DNA of 64,000 bases. Origin: Methylobacterium durans (GTDB taxonomy: Bacteria; Pseudomonadota; Alphaproteobacteria; Rhizobiales; Beijerinckiaceae). The notes under the pieces were generated by a model, which saw nothing but the letters and a program-made list of their open reading frames with translations, was not told the origin of the DNA and did no database searches. Made by a program: the position numbers and the translations under genes. The stretch lies in assembly GCF_003173715.1 (NCBI RefSeq), contig NZ_CP029550.1:3953501-4017500 (forward strand). Direction: 5' to 3'. Below are positions 26,782 through 36,736 of this stretch, in pieces (the first letter of the stretch is position 1; each line of letters starts with the position of its first letter).

Positions 26782-28401
26782 TTGACGAACATCGGTGATT
26801 TCAATGCGGGCCACGGCGCCGAAGCGATCGGCCTGAGAAACCTGAAGGCCGTCCACTGGAACCTCGAGGCTCCGCGTCTCTACGAGGAGGCACTCTCCCG
26901 GAGGGAGGGCACGCTCGCCCGCGGCGGCGCCTTCGTCGCGACGACGGGCAGCCATACGGGCCGCTCGCCCAAGGACAAGTTCGTGGTGCGGGACGCCTCC
27001 ACCGAGAACGAGGTCTGGTGGGAGAACAACGGCGCCATCACGCCCGACCAATTCGAGACGCTGCTCGGCGACTTCCTGAAACATGCCGAGGGCCGGGAGC
27101 TGTTCGCGCAGGATCTGTACGGCGGCGCCGACCCCGCCCACCGGGTCAAGGCCCGCGTGTTCGGGGAACTCGCGTGGCACTCGCTCTTCATCCGCAACCT
27201 GCTGATCCGGCCGGAGCGCGGCGACCTCGCCGATTACGTGCCCGATCTCACCATCATCGACCTGCCGAGCTTCCAGGCGGACCCGGCGCGGCACGGATGC
27301 CGCTCGAAGACGGTTATCGCGATCGACTTCAGCCGGAAGATCGTTCTGATCGGCGGCTCGGCCTATGCGGGCGAGATGAAGAAGTCGGTCTTCACCTATC
27401 TGAACTACATCCTGCCCAGGAAGGGCGTCATGCCGATGCACTGCTCGGCCAATGCCGCGCTCGATGCCGAGGGGGGCTCGGCCCTGTTCTTCGGCCTCTC
27501 CGGCACCGGCAAGACGACGCTGTCGAACGATTCCTCGCGGATGCTTCTCGGCGACGACGAGCATGGCTGGAGCCCGGAGGGAATCTTCAACTTCGAGGGC
27601 GGCTGCTACGCGAAGACCATCCGGCTTTCGCGCAACGCCGAACCCGAGATCTACGCCACCACCGAGCGCTTCGGCACGGTGATGGAGAACGTCGTGATCA
27701 ACCCCGAGACCCGGGTGCCCGATTTCGACGATGCCTCCCTCACAGAGAACACCCGCTGCGCCTACCCGCTCGATTTCATCGCAAATGCGAGCGCCACGGG
27801 ACGGGCAGGGCACCCGAAGAACATCGTGATGCTCACCTGCGACGCGTTCGGCGTGATGCCGCCGATCGCCAAGCTCTCGGGCGCGGAGGCGATGTACCAC
27901 TTCCTGTCGGGCTACACCGCGAAGGTCGCTGGGACCGAGCGCGGCCTGACGGCGCCGGAAGCGACCTTCTCGACCTGCTTCGGCGCCCCCTTCATGCCCC
28001 GCCACCCGAGCACCTACGGCAACCTGCTCCGCGACCTCATCGCGGGGCACGAGGTTGATTGCTGGCTCGTCAATACGGGCTGGACGGGTGGCGGCGTCGG
28101 CACCGGGCGCCGGATGCCGATCCGCGTTACCCGCCGGCTGCTCGCGGCCGCCCTCGACGGCACGCTCAGCCAGGGCCAGTTCCGCCGCGACCCGTATTTC
28201 GGCTTCGCGGTCCCGGTCGAGGTGCCGGGCGTCGAGCCGCATGTGCTGGAGCCGGTCAAGACCTGGAACAACAAGACCGCCTTCGCCGAGACCGCGGCCC
28301 GGCTCGTGACCATGTTCCAGGAGAACTTCAAGCGCTTCGAGGCGCATGTGGAGCCAGACGTGAAGGCCGCCGAGCCGACGAACCAAGCCATCGCGGCCTG
28401 A
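26782..28401 (+). CDS. pckA: phosphoenolpyruvate carboxykinase (ATP)
   Basis: A 539-residue gluconeogenic enzyme converting oxaloacetate and ATP to phosphoenolpyruvate. It has the substrate-site [21 protein letters not shown], the Lys/His metal site [11 protein letters not shown], the P-loop [15 protein letters not shown], the kinase-2 LLGDDEHGW, and [19 protein letters not shown] 26782 was chosen because GGGAG (26769-26773) lies 8 bases upstream and the resulting [12 protein letters not shown] gives the usual family length. A GTG at 26740 would add 14 residues. In methylotrophs it links C4 acids from assimilation to sugar synthesis. Confidence 0.95.
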   Translation: MTNIGDFNAGHGAEAIGLRNLKAVHWNLEAPRLYEEALSRREGTLARGGAFVATTGSHTGRSPKDKFVVRDASTENEVWWENNGAITPDQFETLLGDFLKHAEGRELFAQDLYGGADPAHRVKARVFGELAWHSLFIRNLLIRPERGDLADYVPDLTIIDLPSFQADPARHGCRSKTVIAIDFSRKIVLIGGSAYAGEMKKSVFTYLNYILPRKGVMPMHCSANAALDAEGGSALFFGLSGTGKTTLSNDSSRMLLGDDEHGWSPEGIFNFEGGCYAKTIRLSRNAEPEIYATTERFGTVMENVVINPETRVPDFDDASLTENTRCAYPLDFIANASATGRAGHPKNIVMLTCDAFGVMPPIAKLSGAEAMYHFLSGYTAKVAGTERGLTAPEATFSTCFGAPFMPRHPSTYGNLLRDLIAGHEVDCWLVNTGWTGGGVGTGRRMPIRVTRRLLAAALDGTLSQGQFRRDPYFGFAVPVEVPGVEPHVLEPVKTWNNKTAFAETAARLVTMFQENFKRFEAHVEPDVKAAEPTNQAIAA

Positions 28402-28412
28402 GGGCCGTCTCG

Positions 28413-28444
28413 CCTCTCTTCTCCCCTTGCGGGTAGGGGAGAGG
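28413..28444. terminator. hairpin between convergent pckA and kinase genes
   Basis: CTCCCC (28421-28426) pairs with GGGGAG (28436-28441), extended by CCTCT/AGAGG with a two-base bulge. The arms resemble the REP-like palindrome at 10011. Lying between two gene ends, it can act as a bidirectional terminator. Confidence 0.5.
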
Positions 28445-28450
28445 CCGGGC

Positions 28451-30358
28451 TTACGCCGCCTGTGCGGCGATGACCTGGCGGACCTTTCGGGCGAGTTGCT
28501 CCAGCGTGTAGGGTTTGCCGAGGAGTTGCACGTCGGCATCGACGACGCCGTTGTGGACGATGGCGTTGCGCGTGTACCCCGTCGTGTAGAGCACGCGCAG
28601 GTCCGGGCGGCGCAGGCGCGCCGCGTCGGCCAGTTCCTTGCCGCTCATCTCGGGCATCACGACGTCAGTGAAGAGGAGCGAGATCTCGGGGTTCTCGTCC
28701 AGGATGCGTAGCGCCTGCGTGCCGCCGGTGGCGTGGATGACCGTGTAGCTCAGATCGCGCAAGGCCTCGACCGCCATGCGCCGCACCCCGTCCTCGTCCT
28801 CGACGACGAGGATGATCTCCCGCGGATCGCCCTCCGGGATCTTTGCGCCGACGGTCCCTGACTGGGCCGGTGCGGCCTCCGAGCCGACGAGGCGCGGCAG
28901 ATAGATCTTCACCGAGGTGCCGCGTCCTGCCTCCGTGTAGATCTTCACGTGCCCGCCCGTCTGCCGGACGAAGCCGTAGACCTGGCTCAGGCCGAGGCCC
29001 GTTCCCTGTCCGACCGCTTTCGTGGTGAAGAACGGGTCGAAGGCGCGGGTTGCGATTTCCTGACTCATGCCGGAGCCGGTGTCGCTGACGGCGATCAGAA
29101 CGTACTGCCCGGCGGGAATCCCGGGATGCGCCTGCGCGTAGGCGTCATCGAGGTGGGCGTTGGCCGTCTCGATCGTCAGGTGCCCGCCCTCCGGCATGGC
29201 ATCGCGCGCGTTCACCGCGAGGTTGAGGAGAGCGTTCTCCAGCTGGTTGGCGTCGGCCCGCGTCGTCCAGAGGCCGCCGGCCAGTACCGTCTCGACGCGC
29301 ACGCGCTCACCGAGGGTGCGGCGCAGGATCTCGGACATGCCGGGAACGAGGCGGTTGCAGTCGATCGCTTCGGGGCTGAGCGGTTGCTTGCGGGCGAAGG
29401 CGAGCAGGCGGTGCGTCAGGGTCGCCGCTCGTGCGCCGCCGTCGAGCGCCTGCTGGACGTAGGTCTCCAACCGACCCTCGCCGCGCTCGATCCGGCGTTT
29501 CAGCAGGTTGAGATTACCCATGATGATGGCGAGCATGTTGTTGAAGTCGTGAGCCAGCCCCCCGGTGAGCTGGCCCATCGCCTCCATCTTCTGGGATTGA
29601 CGCAACTGGTCCTCCAGCCGCTCGCGGGCGACCGAAGCCCGCAGGAGCGCCTCGTGGGCGCCCGTGAGCTCCCTGTGGGCGCCGGCGATCCGGCGATTGC
29701 GGGCCGCGGCATCGAACAGGGCATAGGCCGCGAGCGAGACGGCGAGCAGGACGGCCGCCGCGATGGCGATCTGGAGGAAGCGGGCCGTGCGGGCCGCACT
29801 GTCCTGGCGGGTACGGAGGCGCGCGTCGATCTCGGTCTCGAGTCCCTCGATGATCCGTCGCACGCGGTCCATCAGCCGTTTGCCTTCACCCGACCGCACG
29901 ACCGCGAGGCTCGCCTCGGTCTCGCCGGAGTGGCGCAGGTCGATCGTACGCCGGAGCTCGACGAGCTTCTCGGCCACGACGGTGCGCAGATCGGGTAGCG
30001 CCGAGCCAAGTTCGGCCTCGGCACTCGCGGCGATCTGATTGAGCGCGGCGCTGATCTGCCCTTCCGTTTCGCGGAACGGGCCGAGATACGCGTCCTCGCC
30101 GGTCAGGAGGTAACCGCGCTGGCTCGTCTCCGCGTCCTGCAGGTTCGAGAACAGGCGGAGCACCGAGCTGCGCAGCTCGACCGTGCGCCGAGTATCGGCG
30201 ACGTTGCCCCGCTGCATCGCGATGAGGCCGCCGGTCGCGGCGACCACCGCGACGAGGAGCAGGAAGCCCGCGACGAGAGGAGCGAGACTGAACGGGCGCA
30301 TCTCGGCGCCGTTCGGGCCCGCGCCCTGAGGAGGGGGAGGATGGCGGGCGTCCAACAT
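28451..30358 (-). CDS. CHASE3-type hybrid sensor histidine kinase
   Basis: A 635-residue inner-membrane sensor. It has a transmembrane helix (about 29-49), a periplasmic CHASE3-like sensor (about 50-185, with DAETSQRGYLLTGEDAYLGP), and a second transmembrane helix (about 195-217). Next come the histidine box QLTGGLAHDFNNMLAIIMG, a HATPase domain with NLAVNARDAMPEGG and GQGTGLGLSQVYGFV, and a C-terminal receiver domain whose phosphorylated Asp is in LLFTDVVMPEMSG. Signal and target are unknown; no response regulator adjoins it. The start may be ATG 30301 instead. It lies 87 bases after ybaB. Confidence 0.9.
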   Translation of the reverse strand: MLDARHPPPPQGAGPNGAEMRPFSLAPLVAGFLLLVAVVAATGGLIAMQRGNVADTRRTVELRSSVLRLFSNLQDAETSQRGYLLTGEDAYLGPFRETEGQISAALNQIAASAEAELGSALPDLRTVVAEKLVELRRTIDLRHSGETEASLAVVRSGEGKRLMDRVRRIIEGLETEIDARLRTRQDSAARTARFLQIAIAAAVLLAVSLAAYALFDAAARNRRIAGAHRELTGAHEALLRASVARERLEDQLRQSQKMEAMGQLTGGLAHDFNNMLAIIMGNLNLLKRRIERGEGRLETYVQQALDGGARAATLTHRLLAFARKQPLSPEAIDCNRLVPGMSEILRRTLGERVRVETVLAGGLWTTRADANQLENALLNLAVNARDAMPEGGHLTIETANAHLDDAYAQAHPGIPAGQYVLIAVSDTGSGMSQEIATRAFDPFFTTKAVGQGTGLGLSQVYGFVRQTGGHVKIYTEAGRGTSVKIYLPRLVGSEAAPAQSGTVGAKIPEGDPREIILVVEDEDGVRRMAVEALRDLSYTVIHATGGTQALRILDENPEISLLFTDVVMPEMSGKELADAARLRRPDLRVLYTTGYTRNAIVHNGVVDADVQLLGKPYTLEQLARKVRQVIAAQAA

Positions 30359-30445
30359 GACCGAATCAGCACGAACCGGACGGAATTATCCGTTGGATCC
30401 GGACTTCGTACCAATCCGGGCCTGAAGAGGGTCGGCGAGATCCCG

Positions 30446-30769
30446 TCAGAAGGGAAGCTTCATTCCCGGCGGCAGCGGCAATCCCTTGGTCAGCTCGGCC
30501 ATCCGTTCCTGCGCCGTCTGCTCGGCCTTGCCGCGGGCGTCGTTCATTGCGGCGACGACGAGATCCTCCAGGATCTCGCGCTCGTCGGCGACCATCAGCG
30601 TCGGGTCGATCGAGACGCCCTTCACGAGCCCCTTCGCCGTCATCGTCACCCGCACGGCACCGCCGCCGGAGGCGCCCATGACCTCGACCGCGTCGAGCTC
30701 GCTCTGCAGGTTGGCCATCTTCTCCTGCATGGCCTGAGCCTGCTTCATGATGCCCATGAGGTCGCGCAT
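30446..30769 (-). CDS. ybaB: YbaB/EbfC nucleoid-associated protein
   Basis: A 107-residue DNA-binding protein that forms tweezers-like dimers. It has the family MGIMKQAQAMQEKMANLQSE coiled start, the GGGAVRVTMTAKGLVKGVSIDP strand region (about 37-58), and the C-terminal GLPLPPGMKLPF. It follows dnaX by 60 bases on the same strand, the standard arrangement. Confidence 0.96.
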   Translation of the reverse strand: MRDLMGIMKQAQAMQEKMANLQSELDAVEVMGASGGGAVRVTMTAKGLVKGVSIDPTLMVADEREILEDLVVAAMNDARGKAEQTAQERMAELTKGLPLPPGMKLPF

Positions 30770-30829
30770 CGGATCGGTCCCGGTTCGAGTGTCGGTCTCG
30801 CGTGATGTAGGCAGGGCGAGGGCCGAGCG

Positions 30830-32638
30830 CTACGGCTCGTCCTCACCGGACTCGGCCTGTGCCGCGTCCTCGACCCCGAGGATCTCGACCTCGGCGGCCG
30901 CCTCCTCGTGCGCCTTCTCCCGGACGTCGACGATCTGGGCGCCGGGAAACCGGGTCAGCACCTCGCGCACGAGCGGATGGGCTGCCGCGTTCTGGTGGCG
31001 CGTCTCGGTGGCCGCCTTCGCGCTGGCATCGAGCGTCGGCGCGCCGCCCTCCTTCGAGAGGGCGACGATCCAGCGCCGACCGGTCCACGCGTCGAGGGCG
31101 CGGGCGAGATCGTTGGCGATCGTCTGCCGCCCGCCCTCCGCGAGCCGGAACTCGATCCGGCCTTCCTCGAAGCGCACGAGATGCACGTCGCGCCGCAAGG
31201 CGATCTGGAGGGCGATGTCGCGCCGTTCGCCCGCGAGCGCCACCACATCCTCGAAGCGGGCGAGGCGCGGTCCGGGCGCGATCGCGGGCGCTTGTGCCGG
31301 AATCGGCGCGGCGCGGGACACGGGCTCCATGGCGACGGCCTGAGCGAACGACGAGGCGGGACGCGGTGGGGCCGCCTGCACGGACGGCTGGGACGGTGCC
31401 TCGGAACGGCCGAGCGCATCGGATCTCAGCTGCCGCAGGGCCTCGTCCGGCGTCGGCAAATCGGCCGCGTAGGCGAGGCGCACCAGCGCCATCTCGGCCG
31501 CGGCCAGCGGTCGGCTGGCGGCCTGCACCTCGGGAACCGCTTTGAGCAGGATCTGCCACGCCCGCGAGAGCGCCCGTACGGACAGCTTGCCGGCAAAGGC
31601 GGCTCCACGGCTCCGCTCGACCTCGCTGAGCGTGGGGTCGGCGGCCGCCGCCTCGGGCACGAGCTTCAGCCGCGTGACGAGATGGGTGAAGCCGGCGAGA
31701 TCGGCGAGCACGATCGACGGGTCGGCGCCGGCCTCGTACTGGCCGCGCAGTTCCGCGAAAGTCGCCGGGATGTCGCCGCGCATCACCGCCTCGAACAGGT
31801 CGACGATGCGCCCGCGGTCGGCGAGTCCGAGCATGTCCCGCACGCTCTCCGCGGTCACGGCACCGGCCCCGTGGGCGATCGCCTGATCGAGGAGGGAGAG
31901 TGCGTCGCGCACCGAGCCCTCGGCGGCGCGGGTGATGGCGGCAAGCGCCTCGGGCTCCGTGCTCACGCTTTCCGCTTCGCAGATCCGGGCGAGATGGGCC
32001 GAGAGAGTCTCCGCTTCGACGCGGCGCAGGTCGAAGCGCTGGCAGCGGGAGAGAATCGTGACCGGGACCTTGCGGATCTCGGTCGTCGCGAACACGAACT
32101 TGGCGTGGGGCGGCGGCTCCTCCAGCGTCTTCAGGAAGGCGTTGAACGCCTTCTCCGACAGCATGTGGACCTCGTCCACGATGTAGACCTTGTAGCGGGC
32201 GGAGACCGGAGCGTAGCGAATGCCGTCGATGATGCCGCGCACGTCGTCGATGCCCGTGTGCGAGGCGGCGTCCATCTCCAGCACGTCCATGTGCCGGGAC
32301 TCCATGATCGCCTGGCAGTGGAGGCCGAGCTCCGGCATCGAGATGGTCGGGCCGCCCTCCGGCTCGCCGCTACGCGCGTAGTTGAGGCCGCGGGCGAGGA
32401 TGCGGGCCGTCGTCGTCTTGCCGACCCCGCGCACGCCCGTCAGCATCCAGGCTTGCGGGATGCGATTGGCCGCGAAGGCGTTCGCCAACGTGCGCACCAT
32501 GGCGCCCTGGCCGATCAGGTCGTCGAAGGTCTGGGGACGGTACTTGCGGGCGAGCACCCGATAGGGCGAGGGCGCTGCGACGGCGGGAAAGCCCGGAAGA
32601 CCCGGCTCGTCGTCCTGCGTGCCGGTGCTCACGTCCAT
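30830..32638 (-). CDS. dnaX: DNA polymerase III subunit gamma/tau
   Basis: A 602-residue clamp-loader ATPase. Domain I has Walker A GVRGVGKTTTARI and the DEVHMLS Walker B, with the sensor SRC of TILSRCQRFD. Where most DnaX proteins carry a four-cysteine zinc module, this one has SMPELGLHCQAIMESRHMDV, with a single cysteine. Domain III ends near residue 390. A Pro/Ala-rich linker (about 395-450) precedes tau domain V (about 470-580), and the tail is acidic. No A-AAA-AAG slippage sequence for a programmed gamma product was noticed. The SRP RNA lies just upstream. Confidence 0.96.
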   Translation of the reverse strand: MDVSTGTQDDEPGLPGFPAVAAPSPYRVLARKYRPQTFDDLIGQGAMVRTLANAFAANRIPQAWMLTGVRGVGKTTTARILARGLNYARSGEPEGGPTISMPELGLHCQAIMESRHMDVLEMDAASHTGIDDVRGIIDGIRYAPVSARYKVYIVDEVHMLSEKAFNAFLKTLEEPPPHAKFVFATTEIRKVPVTILSRCQRFDLRRVEAETLSAHLARICEAESVSTEPEALAAITRAAEGSVRDALSLLDQAIAHGAGAVTAESVRDMLGLADRGRIVDLFEAVMRGDIPATFAELRGQYEAGADPSIVLADLAGFTHLVTRLKLVPEAAAADPTLSEVERSRGAAFAGKLSVRALSRAWQILLKAVPEVQAASRPLAAAEMALVRLAYAADLPTPDEALRQLRSDALGRSEAPSQPSVQAAPPRPASSFAQAVAMEPVSRAAPIPAQAPAIAPGPRLARFEDVVALAGERRDIALQIALRRDVHLVRFEEGRIEFRLAEGGRQTIANDLARALDAWTGRRWIVALSKEGGAPTLDASAKAATETRHQNAAAHPLVREVLTRFPGAQIVDVREKAHEEAAAEVEILGVEDAAQAESGEDEP

Positions 32639-32707
32639 GCGGTCTGGCTGGGGGCTGTTGACCGTCCGGTCACGGCACGGCCGCGACGCATCGACGGTGA
32701 AAACGGG

Positions 32708-32803
32708 TGGGAGGCTGACAAAGACCCGCTCGGTCTCGTTAGGGCTGCTTCCTTCCGGACCTGACCCGGTTGGCGAGTGAAACGTCCCTCACCAACCTCC
32801 CGC
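32708..32803 (-). ncRNA. ffs: signal recognition particle RNA, bacterial small type
   Basis: The minus strand contains the universal SRP core GTCAGGTCCGGAAGGAAGCAG (32742-32762 region), the Ffh-binding domain IV with its GGAAG tetraloop-side. The ends GGGAGG (32796-32801) and CCTCCC (32710-32715) close the long helix, giving an RNA of about 96 bases, and a TTTT run follows at 32701-32704. Its place directly upstream of dnaX is typical for alphaproteobacteria. It pairs with Ffh to target membrane proteins. Confidence 0.95.
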
Positions 32804-32807
32804 CGCC

Positions 32808-32836
32808 TATATGGCCGGGCACCGCGGCGAACGCAA
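32808..32836 (-). promoter_or_regulatory. promoter of the SRP RNA
   Basis: On the minus strand TTGCGT (32831-32836) and CATATA (32808-32813) are exactly 17 bases apart, and the RNA start would fall 5-7 bases later at the closing helix of the SRP RNA. Confidence 0.65.
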
Positions 32837-32851
32837 GCGGCGCCCGCAGCC

Positions 32852-33112
32852 TCACTCGGCCTCGCGCTTCACGATGGCCAGCGTCTTCGGATCGAGCTTC
32901 AGGTCGAACTTCTTGCCGTTGGCATCGATCGCATCGTCGACCTCGATCATCCCGTCGTCGAGCTCGATCTCCTTCCACTTGGTGAAGCCCTCCTGCTTCA
33001 GCAGAGCCTCGACCTTGGTCTGCTGGTCGGGCGGCAGCTTCTCGTCGGCGAGGACCGCACCCGAGACGGCGGTCGCGAAGCCGAGGGCGAGGGCAGCAGC
33101 AGTGAGGCGCAT
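32852..33112 (-). CDS. PepSY-domain exported small protein
   Basis: An 86-residue protein with a signal peptide (MRLTAAALALGFATAVSGAV, cleavage near LADE), so periplasmic. The mature part is a single PepSY-like unit: KVEALLKQEGFTKWKEIELD, then DDAIDANGKKFDLKLDPKTL. PepSY units often modulate proteases or act as small periplasmic binders; the partner is unknown. AAAGGA lies 7 bases before ATG 33112. It diverges from the comM-like gene and ends just before the SRP promoter. Confidence 0.85.
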   Translation of the reverse strand: MRLTAAALALGFATAVSGAVLADEKLPPDQQTKVEALLKQEGFTKWKEIELDDGMIEVDDAIDANGKKFDLKLDPKTLAIVKREAE

Positions 33113-33229
33113 GGCGGAATCCTTTCTTGATCGACGGGCGAGGAACCGCCCAGCCGTACCGCAGTTCCGTCGTTGCGTCCGCAACGAACGCTGCCTACCT
33201 TCGGCGACGCTTTCCGAGGACGTTCGCCC

Positions 33230-34768
<1,539 letters not shown>

Positions 34769-34789
34769 CGGCTCGCGGCCACCCCTCCG

Positions 34790-35512
34790 TCAGGCATCGA
34801 GTTCGGGATATCGTCGAAAGATGCCTTGCTCGTTGAAGGGAATGCGCCGTTCGCTGACGAGATAGGCGAAGATCCGCGGGCGCTCGCGGATCGCTAGATG
34901 CAGGGCCTCCAGGCGCGGATGATCCTTCAGGGCGGCGTGGGTGGCGTTCGGAAAGGCGTAAAGGAGCCCGTCGAGGAGCTGGAAGAGGGACAGATCCGCG
35001 TAGGTGACGGTGCGGCCGACGAGGTGATGTCCGCCGTTGCGGCCGATGATGCGCTCGAACCAACCGAAGAATTTCGGGATCCGATGAGCGCGAAAGTCCG
35101 CGGCCCGGCGCGCGGATTCCGGCTTCTGCTCCTCGTAGGTCAGGCTCACGGCGACCGGATGATGGGTGTCGTGCACCTCCGTCACCATGTCCGCGATGGT
35201 GAGCTGGATCTGATGAGCCCAGATCCGATCGGCCTCGGTCGTCCCGATGAGGCCGAGGCGTGGACCGAGATAGAGGAGGATCGCAGCGGTCTGCGCCACG
35301 ACGACGGCGCCGTCCTTCAGAAAGGGAGGGGCGAAGGGCGGGCGGCAGAGACTCGAATCCTCCAGGATCCGCATCATCGCCTCCAGCCCGCTCCCGTCGT
35401 CGCCCTTGCCCCGCGCGACGTCGATGTAGGGGGCGCCCGCCTCCTCAAGGGCGAGGCGCACGAACTCGCCGCGTCCCTGGAGCATCGGCCAGTAATGGAG
35501 TTCGTAGGCCAT
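34790..35512 (-). CDS. glutathione S-transferase
   Basis: A 240-residue cytosolic GST. The N-terminal thioredoxin-fold domain begins YELHYWPMLQGRGEFVRLAL, close to the sigma/pi-like class with a candidate catalytic tyrosine near the start, and has the TAAILLYLGPRLGL cis-Pro/Ser region. The C-terminal helical domain starts near residue 95. Substrate unknown. It is convergent with comM, 21 bases apart, and stands alone on its strand. Confidence 0.9.
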   Translation of the reverse strand: MAYELHYWPMLQGRGEFVRLALEEAGAPYIDVARGKGDDGSGLEAMMRILEDSSLCRPPFAPPFLKDGAVVVAQTAAILLYLGPRLGLIGTTEADRIWAHQIQLTIADMVTEVHDTHHPVAVSLTYEEQKPESARRAADFRAHRIPKFFGWFERIIGRNGGHHLVGRTVTYADLSLFQLLDGLLYAFPNATHAALKDHPRLEALHLAIRERPRIFAYLVSERRIPFNEQGIFRRYPELDA

Positions 35513-35581
35513 CGCGGTTCCTCCCGTCCTGAAGACAAGAGGCGCCGCCGCGATGGGTTCAAAGGGGCCTGACGCCCGAGT

Positions 35582-36013
35582 TCAGTGCTGCTCCACCTCT
35601 CCGGGAGCGGCCCGATCCGCGGCCGGCTCGGCGCTCGCCACGGCCTTGCGTTCCAGGAGCGGTTGCAGGCGTTCGGCGAGGGTCCGGTCGAGATGCTTGG
35701 CGTATCCGCTCTTGAAATAGCGCGTTCCGGAGCCCGGCCCGAACAAGCGGTCGTGGGCCGCCGTCATCGCGTCGACCTCGGGTCGGCAGAGAAATCCGAT
35801 GACGCCCGCGGCCCGATACCACTGGCCCGCCCGCGCGAAGTTCATCGCGCCGGGATTGGCCATCACGGTCTCGGCGAAGCAGTCCGTCGCTGCTTTCTCC
35901 AGAGGAGCGAGAACCTGGGCCGCGTCCGCACGACTGCGCGCGTGCGGGCGCGCTTCGGCATAGGTTGCCGAGGCGGCGATGGCTGCGACGAGACCGAGAA
36001 AGAGTGCCTTCAT
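35582..36013 (-). CDS. exported hypothetical protein, 143 aa
   Basis: A protein with a signal peptide (MKALFLGLVAAIAASATYAE), so probably periplasmic. The mature part has two cysteines (ATDCFAETV, GFLCRPEV), a GQWYRAAG segment, and FFGPGSGTRYFKSGY-like (DRLFGPGSGTRYFKSGYAKH) in the middle, and ends in an Ala/Glu-rich tail. I do not recognise the family. ATG 36013 was chosen because the signal peptide starts there; the frame is open further upstream. Confidence 0.65.
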   Translation of the reverse strand: MKALFLGLVAAIAASATYAEARPHARSRADAAQVLAPLEKAATDCFAETVMANPGAMNFARAGQWYRAAGVIGFLCRPEVDAMTAAHDRLFGPGSGTRYFKSGYAKHLDRTLAERLQPLLERKAVASAEPAADRAAPGEVEQH

Positions 36014-36203
36014 GGGGACGAGCCTGAGATGCGAACCAGACTGTCGGCAGTATTCCCACCCGATTGCGTCACGAACAGGGCTTTGCGCGGCGCAGCGAGA
36101 CCACAATCACGTTTGGTGCGCTTCTGTCGCCGGACGATCACATGCGACGCCGTGTCCTTGGCAGGCGAAACCCTCCGTTAAGTGCTCCGTGTCGTCGCCT
36201 GCC

Positions 36204-36590
36204 TCAGCCGCGGCGTTCGGCATTCCACTGGCCACGGCAGGCGATGCCGCCATTCGTCGTCCAGGTGCCGTTGCCGTAGCCGTCGCGGCCGAGCCGACCG
36301 ACCACGCTGGCGCTATCGGTGCCGCGCGCGATCACCGCGCGCACGGCGCCGTTCGGGGTGACACGGCCCGAGATCTGGAAGTCGCCTCCGGCGTAGCGGG
36401 CCTCGCCGCGCTCGATCTGGACGCCGTAGCGGTAGGCCCGGTCGCATGGGCCGTCGAGCGTGATGACCTCGATGCTCCAGCTGCCGTCGTAGCGGTTGGG
36501 CACCTGCACCTTCTTGCGGGCTGCCTCGGCCGTACCGATACCGGCGGCCACGACGGCTAAGGCGGCCGCGGCGAAGATCGCTGTTCTCAT
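36204..36590 (-). CDS. exported hypothetical protein, 128 aa
   Basis: A small secreted or periplasmic protein with signal peptide MRTAIFAAAALAVVAAGIGT (cut near AEA-A). The mature domain is beta-rich: RYDGSWSIEVITLDGPCDRA, then ISGRVTPNGAVRAVI and GNGTWTTNGGIACRGQWNAE. The two cysteines may pair. Similar small proteins occur widely in Hyphomicrobiales without assigned function. It is separated from mcmB and from the preceding exported gene by over 140 bases each. Confidence 0.7.
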   Translation of the reverse strand: MRTAIFAAAALAVVAAGIGTAEAARKKVQVPNRYDGSWSIEVITLDGPCDRAYRYGVQIERGEARYAGGDFQISGRVTPNGAVRAVIARGTDSASVVGRLGRDGYGNGTWTTNGGIACRGQWNAERRG

Positions 36591-36736
36591 GATTCCCCAT
36601 GTCCGAGGGCGGCGCGGGCGCTCACCCGGTTCGTGCTTAAATACGTTGCCGCGAACTGCCCTGCCGCGGTGCGTCCCGGCGTGACGCCTGAACGTTTGAG
36701 AAACTCGTCAGCGTCCGAGAAGTTGCCCGCCGAGCT

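Noticed and set aside
26650..28539. 629-codon minus-strand open frame
   Set aside because: Shadow of pckA, which carries all PEP carboxykinase motifs on the other strand.
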